Assembly: GCA_001574975.1 (NCBI GenBank)
Contig: KQ965734.1
Span: 263,971 to 327,970, forward strand
Length of the DNA stretch: 64,000 bases
Reading direction: 5' to 3'
DNA from: Gonapodya prolifera JEL478
Taxonomy: Eukaryota; Monoblepharomycota; Monoblepharidomycetes; Monoblepharidales; Gonapodyaceae
The translations under genes were made by a program, and so were the position numbers. The notes beneath the pieces were generated by a model. It saw nothing but the letters and a program-made list of their open reading frames with translations, was not told the origin of the DNA and did no database searches. Shown piece after piece: positions 22,851 through 33,685 of this stretch (position 1 is its first letter; every line of letters begins with the position of its first letter).

Positions 22851-24560
22851 ATGTGGCCTTTCACGTCGAACATCGGGTGGACTGCGAAGGACATCCCAGA
22901 GCTTTCGAGCAAGGTATGTACCTATTGCTCTGATCCTTCAATCACGGGCTGCTGGCTTATCGTTCCAACGCAGGTGGCGATCGTTACTGGATCGAACGTA
23001 AGGCGTCTTTTCTCTGTCCCATCGTGACTCAAGAGAAACATCTCATGTTTTCATCAGATTGGACTTGGGAAGGAAATCGCCACTCAGCTAGGTGAGATGA
23101 GACATGAACGCTGTACCTCGTGTATTAAATCACTCACCTTCCACAATCCAAATCGAACCCAGCCAACCATGGTTGCCACACCATTTTGGCCGTCAGAAGC
23201 GGTTCGTTCGCACTCGAATACCATGTCTCTCCTCACAATTTTATGACGCCATGTCGGACCTCCTCCAGTTGAGAAGGGCCAGGCCACGGCTGACGAAATC
23301 AAGTCCAAGAACCCGAGGAAAGATGTTCCAGTCACCGTGATGGAACTTGACCTCGCCTCTCTGAAATCCATCGACGCCTTCGCGGCCGAGTTTACATCAA
23401 AGTACGACAAACTGGATCTCCTCGTTTGCAATGCTGGTATGATTGGAATAGTTTGCACTTGCTATATTCTTCGCTGACGTCTTATCCCGCACGTCCATAG
23501 GCCTCATGGCTCTCCCTGAACGCCAAGTCACGACAGATGGGTTTGAAATGCAGATCGGGTACCTTTATCTCTTTCCAAGCGAAATCCATTTATTTAACCA
23601 TACTCTTACTTGCAGAGTAAACCACCTCGGTCACTTCGCACTGGTGTCTAAGCTGTTTGGCACCCTGGCCAAAACACCTGGAAGCCGCGTGAGTCTACCG
23701 TACGGAGAGAGCGTTGCAGGTTGTCGTTTGGAAACATAACCTCTCTCCACAGATAATCCACCAGTCCTCGTCTGCCTCGTTCATGGGAGGTTACCCTGCC
23801 AAATGGGACGCCGATACCGTGAACGCAGTGACGGGGTATTCCAAATGGGCCCAGTATGGTTTCACCAAGCTGGCCAACGTGGCATTCTCAAACGAGATCG
23901 ACAGACGAGTGCTCGAAAAGGGGTTGAAGCAGCCTAGGAGTATTGCCGTCGTGCGTACCTCCCGCTTCTCGCTCCTCGCTTGCTGCCCCCTGATCCTCCC
24001 CCGTTTCGTGTCGCCCCACCCTCCATCGCAACGCCGCCGATACAGCACCCTGGCATTGTCGTAGGCCAACTTCAAACCCGCAGCTCGACAGACGTGAGTT
24101 GATACCTTTGCCTATTCCCTCTCCCTCCTTACTCAGCCGTCGCCGTACTACCCTTACAGAGTGTCGTCGAACACTTCATACTGAATCACTTCATTCGGGT
24201 GACTGGGCTCTCCCAAAGCAACCAGATGGGAGCCTTGCCCACCTTGTACGCCGCCACGTCACCAGACGCTCAGGGTGGAAAATTCTACGGACCAAATGGG
24301 GTCATTAACGGTGAGTGGACGGGTGTGTGGAACCACGTCTTTAAAATGGCGGATTCTAATGCTTCTGCTATCAAGGAACTTTCGGAGGGTACCCCAAGCT
24401 GATTGATCCCCATCCGAACAAGGTGGCGGCTGATCAGTCGCAGTGGGCAAAACTGTGGGAAGTGAGTTAACCTGCGTTGGTGCGTCGAGGGCCTTGAGTG
24501 ATGTTCGCCCCGCTGCCGCAGATTTCGGAGAAGATGACGGGTGTCAAGTTTAACGTCTGA
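22851..24560 (+). CDS. SDR-family dehydrogenase/reductase, downstream intact copy
   Basis: ATG 22851 to TGA 24558-24560, about nine exons. It reads MWPFTSNIGWTAKDIPELSSK, then VAIVTGSN|IGLGKEIATQLA (nucleotide-binding TGxxxGxG), then DLASLKSIDAF, LLVCNAG (23421-23436), and the catalytic QYGFTKLAN (23848-23880). The C-terminal part runs GGYPKLIDPHPN to VKFNV. All introns are GT-AG and short. Family members are NAD(P)-dependent oxidoreductases similar to retinol dehydrogenases and WW-domain oxidoreductase relatives; the substrate cannot be told. No signal peptide or TM is seen. It is the functional-looking partner of the damaged copy directly upstream, with roughly 90% similar exons by eye. Confidence 0.85.
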
Positions 24561-25585
24561 GTTCTGTTCGCGCTGCATCATAGACCTTAGGTTATTGCTG
24601 TCTTCTCGGTTGTAGAATATTACAATTCATTTCACAAAAGTCCGTTGTCGCATTTGCAACCCGTCATGTTCGCCCTGCCTCCCATAGCTCCACTAGAGTC
24701 TCCGAAGCACACCATACCTCGCCGATGAGAGAAACATCTGTGCCAAACCGAAAGCTTTGAGAATTACGGATGATACCAAAATTAGTGCGATACCCAGCAC
24801 GATGAGAGGCAAGAACATTTTCTTGCCAAGGTATCAAACGGCTATAAATTTTCAGAGGTCCTGCACACAGAGAAAGAGAGACCGAGTAATGGATGCATTA
24901 GCATCGTATTGGCCAGAATTACGCGAAGTTGTCCTCGAACCCACCCTCCTTCCCTTGGACCTCGCCGTGGTTGGCGCGTTCATCCCACAAGAGTCGATCA
25001 GACTCGCCAAACGGAACGCTTGCCAAGGCGCCCGTGGGAGCGCGGACGGCAACGAGTGAACCCTTGCAGCGCCTTCTGTGCCAGAGCCACCACTGCCCCT
25101 CACCAGCGTTTGGCTTGAGCCACGCTTCACCCAGAGGTCGGAAACATGGGATCCACGCCAGTAGTGAGTGATGCGGTTCTGAGGTTTGGTGGGACTCTGG
25201 TTGCTAGATGTCAGGGACGACTGGGCGGCATTCTGATTGATGAGCGGCGATGTGAGGATTGCGTGAGGGGTGATGGGGTCGGGAAAGGGTATTGCAAGGA
25301 GTGATGGTTTGGAAGGAGGAGGAAGAGGGATGTCAGAGAGGGGGTGGGGTGGGCGGGGTTGATTGGAAATGCTGTTCTTATTACAGATGTTGCCAATGCA
25401 CATTACGCGAACTTTCGGGCGGCTCCACTTTCTCTCACATAATATATATGCAGGTCTCCTTTGGTTTAGGCACAAGCGAGATACAACAGGAAACTCTAAA
25501 AACTATAATAAATAATCAGCGGAAGCATATTCCCCCATGTGCGACAATGAGTTTCATCCGTTTGAAAGTAAAGCAAAACGAGGAA
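24561..25585. other. Intergenic with an uncertain minus-strand coding stretch (about 25475-24919)
   Basis: On the minus strand an open segment around 25150-24919 reads like protein (GSLVAVRAPTGALASVPFG, then DRLLWDERANHGEVQGKE) and ends at a TAA at 24921-24919; upstream sequence to 25475 is Pro-rich. I do not recognise a family and cannot fix exons or a start, so no CDS is called. Confidence 0.3.
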
Positions 25586-27140
25586 TTAAATAGACCGTTT
25601 CACCCACGCCGCAACAATTCGCGTCACGGCTTCCACATTCGGCAAGTTCGTATGGGTACCAAGCTCAGGCGTGAAAAGGCGTCCTTTGAGGCCAGAAGAG
25701 CTTCCCGGCTCTCCGACTTCCACAACATAGAGCGAGCCGTCGCGAGCTGACAACGGGGGCGGGGGTGGTTCTTTGACTCGCGAGTCTGCCGGTTTTCCCG
25801 CCAGAGATATGAATATTTCCAGGGCATTTGCCAGCGGAATGTCCGAATCGCGAATGCCATGGACAATGAGAATGTCCAGTCGATTCGATGGTTCAGGCCC
25901 GGCTTGTCCATCCAACGTGGCAGCAGCATACTCTTTGAGCCTGTGCATTTCAGTTTCGGTGTCCCAGCCTTCCGAGACCCATTCCTTGTTCTTGTCCCTC
26001 AGGCGTTCACGACCCACGATCTTGTGGAGAGGTGAAATGAAGGAGAGCGGGTGTGTGGCAACTGCGGAGGCGATTGATGAGTAAGGGCAGAACAGTAAGA
26101 GACTGCCAGGGAGTGGAGGTGATGAGGATTGGGGCCGTTGTCGTGGATCTGTGGCGATTGGCTTGTGGAGATGTCGGTAGAGGAAGGAGGCCGGGCCGGT
26201 ACCGAGGGAGTGGCCAAAAATTACAACTCGTGAAGGGGGCACTAAGAGAACTGTGAAGTGATTCTTTTCCAAAAGACACCGCGACAAGCATTTCTCACCT
26301 CCTTTCGAAAGCGCCCATTCCCAAGCGGCCAGGGCGTCTTCTTGCAGACCTCGCTCAGTTGGTATGACCTTCTCCGAATCGCCAAACCCACGATACTCGA
26401 CGACCAAAATATGGGCGTCCGGAGCAACTTTCTTGATCATTTCGATTGCAGCAATTCGCAGGGGGAATCCTCGGTCCCACGACGATCCATGAAAATAGAT
26501 CCAGAGCTTTGTCCTCGATGGGAGTGGTGGTGCGGCCGTGGTAGCGGAGACTGGTGTAGACGGAGGCGGCGTCTTACCACTCAGCGACGCATCAAAATCG
26601 GCGTCTGTTTCGCAAGCCTGATGCTCGACAGGAATGATGTGCCAAGCGGAGATGCGAACATCGTCAGCAGTCGTGATCGAGACGTTTCTTGCCGAGCCGG
26701 CTTTTAAAAGAAGACAATTGTACGATATTTCACACACTATGCTTGGCCGTTGAGGAAAGCTCACCTCTCCATTTCCCAACCTCACAGGGGTCATTCAAAT
26801 CGTACCAGAAGGGTCGCAGCCAGTTTCCATAAACAAGAGACCGCTGTATGTTCGCTAGGAACGAGTCATCGCGGTGTTCTGGTCGATTACTGTCTTCCGA
26901 TCGCCTTTGATGCGGTCTGAAATCATCAGATTTGCTCCTAGTGACTGGGATCTCATCCCTGCGAGGAATGAATGGCTGACACTTCAACTGGCGCGGCCGA
27001 CCACGAACCAGTCCACGCGAAGGCGGTCGTCCTGTTTTTCTGCACCCCGACTTGACATGTGAGAAGCCTAAGTCTGTCTTGGCGAAATCAGACTGACCCT
27101 TTAGTGCGGCTGTGGTCGGCGGCAAAACGGCAGAACTCAT
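25586..27140 (-). CDS. Alpha/beta hydrolase, ABHD12-like
   Basis: ATG 27140 to stop at 25586; at least three exons. Intron 1 runs from GTGAGC (about 26763) to the acceptor before CCGGCTCGGC (about 26704), and a second lies near the nucleophile region. After a basic N-terminal region and NWLRPFWYDLNDP the hydrolase core shows LWIYFHGSSWDRG (oxyanion HG), VVEYRGFGDSEK, nucleophile elbow GHSLGTGP (about 26220-26200), FCPYSSIASAVATHPL, acid region VHGIRDSDIPLANA and catalytic His in GTHTNLPN. Members hydrolyse lysophospholipids or monoacylglycerols, often at membranes. A frameshifted paralogue is at 29644-30877 and a relic at 22484-22630. Two inserted Pro/Ser-rich loops (PPPSTPVSATTAAPP; KEPPPPPLSAR) distinguish it from the paralogue. 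Confidence 0.82.
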
Positions 27141-27928
27141 CTATCCCCTTCCTTTCCCCCTTCTTTCCGGTACCACGACGATCATCGCGCATCGAATAAA
27201 CAGTTTATCTCAGTGTAGCTATAGCTCGGAGTTGTACAGTTCTGCAGGCGTTGTAAGATCGATTTCTGCTCTCAATAACGCTTTTCTTCAAGTCCAACAC
27301 CATTCCCATTCACTGTTCATAAACGAGGGAAGTGGAACTGGGAACTCCATGACTCCGTTGACTCCTCGAAGGAGGGGCCAGGAGACAGACGAGCAAATTT
27401 TAGCCCGGAGGCTCTGCCCTGTCCCGGGGTTCTGTGCCACACTACCCAAAATTCGTCTCCAGCGAACTTATCCTGAACGCCGAAGTTCCACTCTATCCGC
27501 AAGAGTCTCACACTCTTAATTACCGCGAATCGCCTATTGGCAAGCAATCCCACCGTGCACCATCTCTGGTGAGTACTCAACCGCGGAGCTCAGATTCGAG
27601 GTAAAGGCGCTCGCTTCGGTGGTGTTGTTACCGTGAATGGTGCAACGCTTCCCATGCCGTTGGAAATCCGGGGGCCTCTGAGTCTGCCCATTGTTGAGAA
27701 TGAGAAATGGAAGGAGGAGCAGCAGGGAGCACTGGCTTCGCGTGCAACTCCTGCTCTCCACGGACAGTTAGCGCGGATTCTTCTCCGCACTTTCGGCCTT
27801 CCCTCCCGCCTTTACAGGGGTGGCCGTATCGTAGCTTCTATCGCCTAGTGCTGAAGAGAATAGGTAGACTAATTCCCCGGAACCTTGTATCCCCCCCCCC
27901 ACCCCCTCTTCCCCTTCCTGTCGCAGCG
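27141..27928. other. Intergenic between divergent hydrolase and ketoacyl-CoA reductase genes
   Basis: I see no supported gene. The stretch ends in a C-rich run (27888-27920) directly before the reductase ATG, like other 5' leaders here. Confidence 0.5.
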
Positions 27929-29270
27929 ATGGCACCCGCTCTTATTAATGCGATCATTCAAGATATCATTCGTATACCCTACCCCATCTTTTTCTTCATT
28001 CTCTTTGTCGGTGTGATTGCATCCTACCGAGTGTTTGGATCGGCGCTGTCTTTGTTGTATAAATTCACATACGGCAAGAAGACCAACTTTGCAAAGTATG
28101 GCGCGCGAAAGGGTGGCTGGGGTGAGGAAACATCTTTTGCGCGAGCTCACTGCAGTATCTCAATGCATTCTCCTCCGCACAACAGCACTCGTCACCGGTG
28201 CATCTGACGGAATCGGAAAACAGTTCGCCATTCAACTCTCACAGAAGGGCATGAACGTCATTCTCGCTGCTCGCCGGAAAGAGAAACTCGACGAGGTGGC
28301 CGCCGCCTTGGCCAAGGATGTTGAGCACAAAATCGTCATCCTCGACGTCTCGGACCCTTCGCACCAAGGCTGGACCGACATTGTCGAACTGCAAAAGGAG
28401 CTGGAATCGAAGGAGCAGAAGATCAGCGTGCTCGTCAACAACGCTGGTGTTTCGTACGACTTCCCCACTCCGTTCGAGGAGCTTACCCAAGAGAAGTCCG
28501 ACCAGATTATCGATGGTGCGTACGAAACCCAACTGGTAGCAAAATTGGCAGTCTTGTAACGTCTTTCCTCTGCATTCTCAGTCAACTGCAAAGCCGTTAT
28601 GCGAATCACTCGCATTATTATGCCTGCCATGCTTGCACGTAAAAATGGTCTCGTGAGTACGGTACCCGAGCTTCGTCCTTATCCATAACTAACTCCGATA
28701 ATCCGCCTCTCAGGTGCTTAACCTTGGATCCTGCGTCGGTCAAATCCCCGTCGCTTACCTCGCGGTGTACTCTGGCTCTAAGGGTTTCCTCAAGTACTGG
28801 TCGATGGCTGTTGGCCAAGAGGCGAAGGAAAAGGGTGTGCAGTTCGAGAACTTGAACACTTGGTAAGCAGGGCAAACATGAAGCCGACTTTCCAGTGGAC
28901 TCATCTTACTTCTTCAAGGTTCGTATCCACCGCAATGTCCAAAATCAGAAAAGCCACATGGGACGTTCCCACCGCCGACGACTACGTCCGCCATGTTCTT
29001 TCTTACTGCGGGCAAGGCCATTTGTCGTGGACCCCTTATCCCTCGCACGCTTTGTTTGCCTGGATCGTGGACAATGTTGCATCAAGACGTCAAGCCATGG
29101 AATGGTTCTGGAACTCCCAGAAGGTGGGTGAAAGCGAACATGTTCTCTGTTGGACTGTAAAAATCATCAGTGCATTCTTTCAGGCGATTCGCGAGTTCGC
29201 TTTGGCCAAGAAGAAGAAGAAGATGGAAGAGGCCCGGAAAGCTGCCGAAGAGGCTGCTGCCAAGGCTTAA
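27929..29270 (+). CDS. IFA38: Very-long-chain 3-oxoacyl-CoA reductase (HSD17B12 / Ifa38-like), ER membrane
   Basis: ATG 27929 after a C-rich leader; TAA ends 29270. Exon 1 encodes an N-terminal TM helix (YPIFFFILFVGVIASYRVFG). Intron 1 joins GGCTGGG to CACTCGTCACC giving GWALVTGASDGIGK. Further motifs: DVSDPSHQGW, LVNNAGVSYDFP (28431-28466), then after an intron VNCKAVMRITRIIMPAML, LNLGSCVGQIPV, catalytic YSGSKGF (28768-28788), and KATWDVPTADDYVRHVLS. The Lys-rich C-terminus (KKKKKMEEARK...) resembles the basic tail used for ER retention in yeast Ifa38. The enzyme performs the first reduction in microsomal fatty acid elongation, also used for sphingolipid precursors. AATAAA at about 29405 is a likely polyadenylation signal. 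Gene symbol is by family resemblance. Confidence 0.88.
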
Positions 29271-29643
29271 ATGTTCTTACTCGAATGCCGTCAGTCATTT
29301 GGCATTGGCCAAGGTGGTCTTCCAATAGAAGAAGAATTTGTTGCCTTCATGTAGATGCTTTGGTGTCTGTGTTTATACCTTTCATTCGCTAGTTCCCCCT
29401 ATGTAATAAAGGACTAAATTCGTTTTTCAGATAGACATCATGACGTAGATGAACTACAGCGGGACGTTCCATTACTTCTGATGCAGTTGCCTTGAAACTA
29501 CACGCCCGAATCGTCGCCAGTGATTGAAAGAGTAACTATGGTGGGCCTTGCGATTTATCTGAAAAGAAGAGGAGCGGAGAAATCTGTCAAATGCGACCTA
29601 TTGACTTGGACCCCAGTTCCTCTCGCAGCAGATCCCCTCTCCA
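29271..29643. other. Intergenic
   Basis: Contains the probable 3' end of the ketoacyl-CoA reductase transcript (AATAAA near 29405) and the upstream region of the hydrolase paralogue. Nothing else seen. Confidence 0.5.
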
Positions 29644-30877
29644 ATGGACAGCTCGTTTCAATCATCACGAGGCACTGTAGTACACATCATCCTTTGGGTC
29701 TTGGTCAGTGAGACGTGTCCACCATTCCGCGGCGAGCATTGGTCATATCTCTGATTGGAAGTCGGTCGCGTCACTCCCTTTTGTGACCCCGATTATTGCG
29801 ATCCTCTTTTTACCTCCGCTCCAACGATTTCTTATCTATGGATACGGCTTTCGGGCATTGTGGTACAATGTTCGGGATCCGTCACAACGTGGACTTTGGA
29901 GAGGTGCGCGGATTTACTGAATTACTTTGGCAAAAAGACTTGAAATGAGTCCTTTGCAGTGAATTCCACCCGAAATGTGACAATTGCAACTCGCGACAAT
30001 GTCAAGCTCTCTGGCTGGCATATACTTCCTGTTAAACATCGACCATGTCACTCTGACACTGAGTTTGATGAAGCATTGACGTCTTCCGATAGTCGTCTTT
30101 GGATATACTTCCATGGCGCGTCGTTTGACCGCGGACTTCATTTCCGGATCGATACTGTCGATATGATCAAACAGTTAGATCCTCAAGCACATTTGTTGGT
30201 CTTGGAGTACCGCGGGTTTGGTGACTCACAGTTTGTAGAACCGACTGAACAGGGACTCCGGGAAGATGCTCAGGCGGCATGGAGTTGGGCAACCTCGGCA
30301 AGAGGAGTATCACCAACTCGCATCATTCTCTTTGGGCACTCTTTGGGCACAGGGCCTGCTACATATCTTTACAGGCATCTTTTCGAGTCTCAATCCACCA
30401 AGGGGTTTGCTACTGATTTGTCCATACTCGTCGATCCCATCTGCGGTGGCAACGTATCCGATGGTCCCAATGCTGTTACCGTATCGCTTTTTATTTGGCA
30501 GGAAGTGGCTCATTCAATTTGGGAAGCGATACTTGACCGAACAGTGGGATACAGCAAGCGAATTGAGCAAACTTAGGAAGTTTGTGGCTGCGGGAAACTC
30601 ACATTCCAGCACCCCACTCAACATTTTTGTTGTTCATGGTGCACAGGATGGGGACATTCCGCTTGTAAATGGGATCGAAGTTTTTGGAGCAGCTTCAGGC
30701 TCACCTCCTGGTGTGCAAACTGAGTCGCGGTTACCAGAGCATCTAAATTCAGGTGATGGGCAGGTCTTCTCGGTTGGAGAAGGCGAAGTCAAGTTGTTCG
30801 TGACTAGATTTGGAAAGCACACGAATTTACCTAGAATAGAAGCCGTAAAGCTGGTATTGGAAAATTGGATTAAATAA
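29644..30877 (+). pseudogene. ABHD12-like hydrolase paralogue with a +1 frameshift
   Basis: ATG 29644 begins MDSSFQSSRGTVVHIILWVL; intron 29704-29760 joins to SVASLPFVTPIIAILFLPP, giving two hydrophobic segments at the N-terminus. Next come LWYNVRDPSQRGLWRG, an intron to about 29961, then NVTIATRDNVKLSGWHILPV, LWIYFHGASFDRG, VLEYRGFGDSQF, GHSLGTGPATYLYRHL (to about 30385). From there the family sequence continues one base out of frame: GLLLICPYSSIPSAVATYP (about 30400-30460), VVHGAQDGDIPL, and the His region GKHTNLPRIEAVK to TAA 30877. The shift lies in CATCTTTTCGAGTC near 30376-30390 and is too small for an intron. It could be real decay or a homopolymer (TTTT) error; everything else, including catalytic Ser, Asp and His, is preserved. 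Confidence 0.75.
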
Positions 30878-30943
30878 TTTCTGTGAAGTCTAACCAAGGT
30901 TTTGAAGCGAAGTGTGCGAAGGCTTCACATTTTGTTCTCGTTC

Positions 30944-33268
30944 ATGCAAACGCATCGATATCCCAGGAGTTCGTCTCTCACATTTGACAGAGTGTCTGTC
31001 GAGGGTATTAGTGGTCTTTCCAACCAGTTCGATTTCGGTGAGGAAACCCGGCAGAAGAAAAGTGCGGGTGGAACACAATCGACGTTCATTTCAAAACTGT
31101 TCCAGTAAGTTTTGAATCTCTCTGATTACATGCTTTGACTCACCAGAACGAGATGTAACGATGTGTTGTTGTCGTTGGTTTCCCGATGGACGGTTTCCGC
31201 TTGCACAACTCCACCGCTTAGACTTCTGGAAGACCCATCTTCGCGGCCTTTAGTGGAGTGGGCAGAAACTGGAGATCGATTCACGGTGCTTGATACCGCT
31301 GGTATTTACCGACCGTGGTGTTCTCATCGCGACGTTGGAAGTTCAATGCTCTTTGGTTTCTCTTCGAGCAGAATTCTCGAGACAGGTTCTTCCTCTGTAC
31401 TTTAAGCACAACAACTTTCAGAGTTTTGTCCGTCAACTTAACATGTATGGCTTCCACAAAGGTTCGTTTTTCGTTCGGGCTGGTATTGTTGTTTGCCGTC
31501 GTTTTGTGTCCTTGTCCAATAAAATTTTTTTTCTCGTAACCAAATGAAAAGCTGGGGCATCGACTGATGTATGGGAGTTCAGTCATCCAAATTTCCGGCG
31601 CGGTCTACCGGAGGAGATGCTCCTCATAAAGCGAAAAGCCAAGCCAAGCAGCCAATCGTCCTCTTCGTCAGGCACCTCTTCTCCGTTCAGCCCAAACTTA
31701 GCGCATGGTGGGACAAATTCCGTCACATCATTTCAAGCTTTACCTGTCGTGACTGCGAACCCAAGAAAATCATTCGCGGGATCTCCTGTGATAGGGGGAA
31801 TGGCTGTTCCTGGTGGCTTGTCCCAGGTTGCCAGATCTCCCGCAGTTGGGAAAGTGATCACTGCCAAACAGGGAGGGGTGAATGTTCCCGCAAATGTTTC
31901 AATGAAAACGGGGATCTTCGGGCCTGTATCGGAATTTGTCGACGTAAACCCTTCCGAGTGTTCCAGCCCGCTTCACGCCCATGTGGGGAATTCTGGGCGA
32001 GTACCCGCCCATTCATCCATCGGCGGGAATGAAACCCGTCGGCGTGGAGTTCCAGGCAACCACATTTCGGTTGCAAAGCCCATTGACTCGATTACAGTTC
32101 CTATCCATGGCGCAACAATGAAACCCGACCCCCCACCACCGACGTCGGCGCAGAGAGTCTACGCCGGTTCGGAAAGAACGAAGTCACACGACATTTCAAC
32201 CTCTTTGGAGCTACCGTCCGCCTCTACCCAAGGACGAGTGGCGGACGTTCAGGCGATACCAGCTGATGTTTTCAAGATTCATCACATTTCGAACGCACCC
32301 ACGGAATCTTCGCAGGCACCTTCTCCTGTCAATCTTCGCGCAAACACCCCGGCCTTTTTTGTCGAGGGAAACAAGATCTCATCATCACCCACATTTGGCG
32401 TCCCCGTCGCCACTGACCCCGCCACTTTCCTTGCTCACCTCAAAGCCACATTGGCATTTGACATAGAACGCCAGATTGACGCAAAATATGGAGGACATCT
32501 TGCAACACTGGCTGCGGATAACGCCGATCTCAGGAACCAGATTACGAGCTTACGGAGTGAACTATTCTCATACCGTTGTCGCCAGGATGAACGGGATCAA
32601 CTGCGTGAAGAGTCGTATTCTACGCTTTGGGAGAGGCAATCGACGCACCATAAAGTTGTGACGCGGATGGTTGAGGAAATTCAATCATGTCGCAATGGTG
32701 AGATCATGTCTTTCTTGTTTGCCTTTCATCGAAGCGAGATCTCTAGTATGGATATCGTCCAGATATGAACGCATTCCTCGTTCAACCCACCGGTGGGCAT
32801 CAACCAAGCCAGTCACCCACACCTACCACTGTACATCTCTCACCGCGACTATCAGAAGATGCCACTGGCTCTGCGTATTCTTCCCCGCCTGGCGAGCAGG
32901 ACCCTATGGGAATTAGTTCGACGGAAGGAATGAGTCAATTTTTCGACTTCGGACTCAGCTCAACCCGAGAAGACCAATCCCCGAAGGCTGACTTCCGACA
33001 GATAACCGGAGCAGACGGTGTTACTCAGACTGCGCGATCGGAAATGACGTTAATGTCCGAAACGTTTGGATCTTCCGACTCAGGGTTGGCTGAAGTGCAT
33101 ATCACACATGGTAAAAAGTTGCCACCACTTCCCGGCTCCATATCTTCTCGCTCTCTTGGATCTGCAGATTATTCTCCGTCTCGGAAACGCCGTGCAGAGG
33201 AACTTGGGACAGCGGCAGAGTTGAGGCCAGGAAAAATCAGTAGGAGTATCACCGGTCTCAGGGGTTAG
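30944..33268 (+). CDS. Heat shock factor-type transcription factor (HSF DNA-binding domain)
   Basis: ATG 30944; TAG ends 33268. The DNA-binding domain is split over exons: STFISKLFQ (31079-31106), then [26 protein letters not shown] (31220-31302), then [30 protein letters not shown] (31370-31461), then [24 protein letters not shown] (31568-31635). This is a complete HSF wing-helix signature, including [11 protein letters not shown] Ser-rich linker follows. Heptad-like sequence at 32450-32690 ([19 protein letters not shown]) is the likely trimerisation coiled coil. The C-terminal half after an intron near 32699-32762 is Ser/Pro-rich with a basic cluster SRKRRAEE that may be a nuclear signal. 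It binds heat shock elements in the family; targets here unknown. Confidence 0.86.
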
Positions 33269-33685
33269 CGGAACGTTGCAGCAGGAACTGTTTCTACTTT
33301 TTGCTCACATTTGTTTACATCCATCTTTATCATATAGTTTGCAATGCATATCATAAACTACGAAATCAAAACCTCAAAATTCGGCTAACACTAACTTATC
33401 GTCCATCGCTAGCTCCCGATTCAATTGAAAATGCACTCAGTTGCAAAGGCGAGCTCGGCGACTTTTCAAACGAAAACCGAGGCAGTACTGGACTCTCCAT
33501 CGATTGCCGATGTACGGGGGATAGATGACCATCCACCATGAACGTCCTTCGCTCGTCGTACATTGCAATGCATTTCACCATCGATGCACACACCGCTGCA
33601 AAATCACGTTCCGAGACTCTTAAACAGGATCGAGCACGGAAGAGAAGATTACAATGGGAACCAACATACGAAATGAGAGTTCTTC
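33269..33685. other. Intergenic between convergent HSF and DENN genes
   Basis: A 417-bp AT-richer stretch holding the two 3' ends. Short ORFs on both strands look random. Confidence 0.5.

Noticed and set aside
24757-25059. Plus-strand ORF of 100 codons
   Set aside because: Looks coding in part, but the opposite strand has a comparably protein-like segment over the same bases, and neither matches a family; no call made.
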